Source: Sphingobacterium sp. SRCM116780
GTDB taxonomy: Bacteria; Bacteroidota; Bacteroidia; Sphingobacteriales; Sphingobacteriaceae
NCBI RefSeq assembly: GCF_021442025.1
Contig: NZ_CP090446.1
Coordinates: forward strand, 930,001 to 994,000
Length of the DNA stretch: 64,000 nt
Direction of reading: 5' to 3'
Part shown: positions 63,615-64,000 of the stretch, in pieces
How positions within the stretch are numbered: the stretch's first letter is position 1
How the letters are laid out: every line of letters starts with the position of its first letter
Translations under genes and position numbers: made by a program
The notes under the pieces: model-generated
The model's database searches: none
Told to the model about the DNA's origin: nothing
The model's input: the letters and a program-made list of their open reading frames with translations, nothing else

Positions 63615-64000
63615 TTGGCATTAAAAAGACCAGGTGGTCCTAGACCACCAATGAGAAAGAAAGAACCAGATCACCGCATTAATGAACTCATCCGTGTACC
63701 TGAGGTACGTTTGGTAGGTGATAATGTGGAAACAGGAGTATATCCTACCCGTAAAGCGCTAGAGCTTGCAGATGAATTGGAACTTGATTTAGTTGAGATT
63801 TCGCCAAATGCTGTTCCGCCGGTTTGTAAAATTATCGACTACAGTAAATTTGTTTACGAGCAAAAGAAGAAACAAAAAGAAATCAAAGCTAATGCAAAAC
63901 AAACTGTTATTAAGGAGATTCGCTTCGGACCTAATACCAGTGAACATGATTTTGATTTCAAATTGAAACATGCGATCAAATTCCTAGAAAGTGGGGAGAA
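63615..64000 (+). CDS. infC: Translation initiation factor IF-3 (3' end outside window)
   Basis: The frame opens right after the thrS stop and runs to the edge. The product has IF-3 N-domain motifs: [56 protein letters not shown], and the start of the C-domain ([19 protein letters not shown]). No ATG precedes the conserved part; the best start is TTG at 63615 (reading [12 protein letters not shown]). The first ATG, 63651, would lose 12 residues. A rare start codon is a known means of infC self-control. About 128 residues are in the window. Confidence 0.93.
   Translation, partial: MALKRPGGPRPPMRKKEPDHRINELIRVPEVRLVGDNVETGVYPTRKALELADELELDLVEISPNAVPPVCKIIDYSKFVYEQKKKQKEIKANAKQTVIKEIRFGPNTSEHDFDFKLKHAIKFLESGE

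Overview
The window (about 64 kb, AT-rich) looks like chromosome from a Bacteroidota bacterium of the Sphingobacteriaceae, most likely Sphingobacterium or a close relative. The reasons are the protein families present (DUF4199, DUF2851, DUF6624, YARHG, DUF1080, Tat-exported Gfo/Idh/MocA enzymes, ISAon1-type transposase), few Shine-Dalgarno sequences, and promoters of the Bacteroidota form TTTG-N19/20-TAnnTTTG where they can be recognised. No taxonomic search could be run.

Layout. 1-17 kb is an accessory-rich stretch: the end of a fimbrillin/FISUMP-like surface protein, a membrane-bound LuxR-type regulator, two tandem small HTH genes, an IS3-family element (4109-5872) with complete ends, a Crp-like regulator next to an exported DJ-1/PfpI protein, an AraC regulator, a frameshifted Imm30-like immunity gene, a DinB protein, small membrane and lipoproteins, an XRE-pentapeptide-repeat protein and an acyltransferase. 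17.0-20.1 kb is a tRNA-Lys locus with a duplicated 3' end and an ISL3/ISAon1 element that carries a second identical copy inserted into itself; both 8-bp target duplications are intact. 20-34 kb is mainly core: prmC, ribD, DUF2851, ubiX, a catalytically degenerate dihydroorotase heading a likely operon with two glycosyltransferases and a metallo-hydrolase, then ispD, queA and an ABC permease. 34.9-42.0 kb is a glycogen operon (GH31, glgB, glgA, glgC). 44.1-47.9 kb is a three-gene exported set resembling the 3-keto-glycoside pathway. 48-64 kb is core again: an aminotransferase, a bile-acid-symporter-like carrier, a CDF transporter, lepA, folD, hisG-hisD, queE, thrS and the start of infC.

The strongest new observation is a histidine-rich leader peptide (19 residues, 7 His) with a good promoter and downstream hairpins ahead of hisG-hisD, i.e. 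a transcription attenuator. Other points of interest are three unrelated-in-sequence but similarly built intergenic dyad elements (3883-4080, 9281-9424, 60412-60555), a fourfold 30-33-bp-spaced repeat at one end of the IS3 element, a perfect CRP-type operator beside the crp-like gene, a 22-bp perfect hairpin sitting exactly on a frameshift, and a TTG-started infC.
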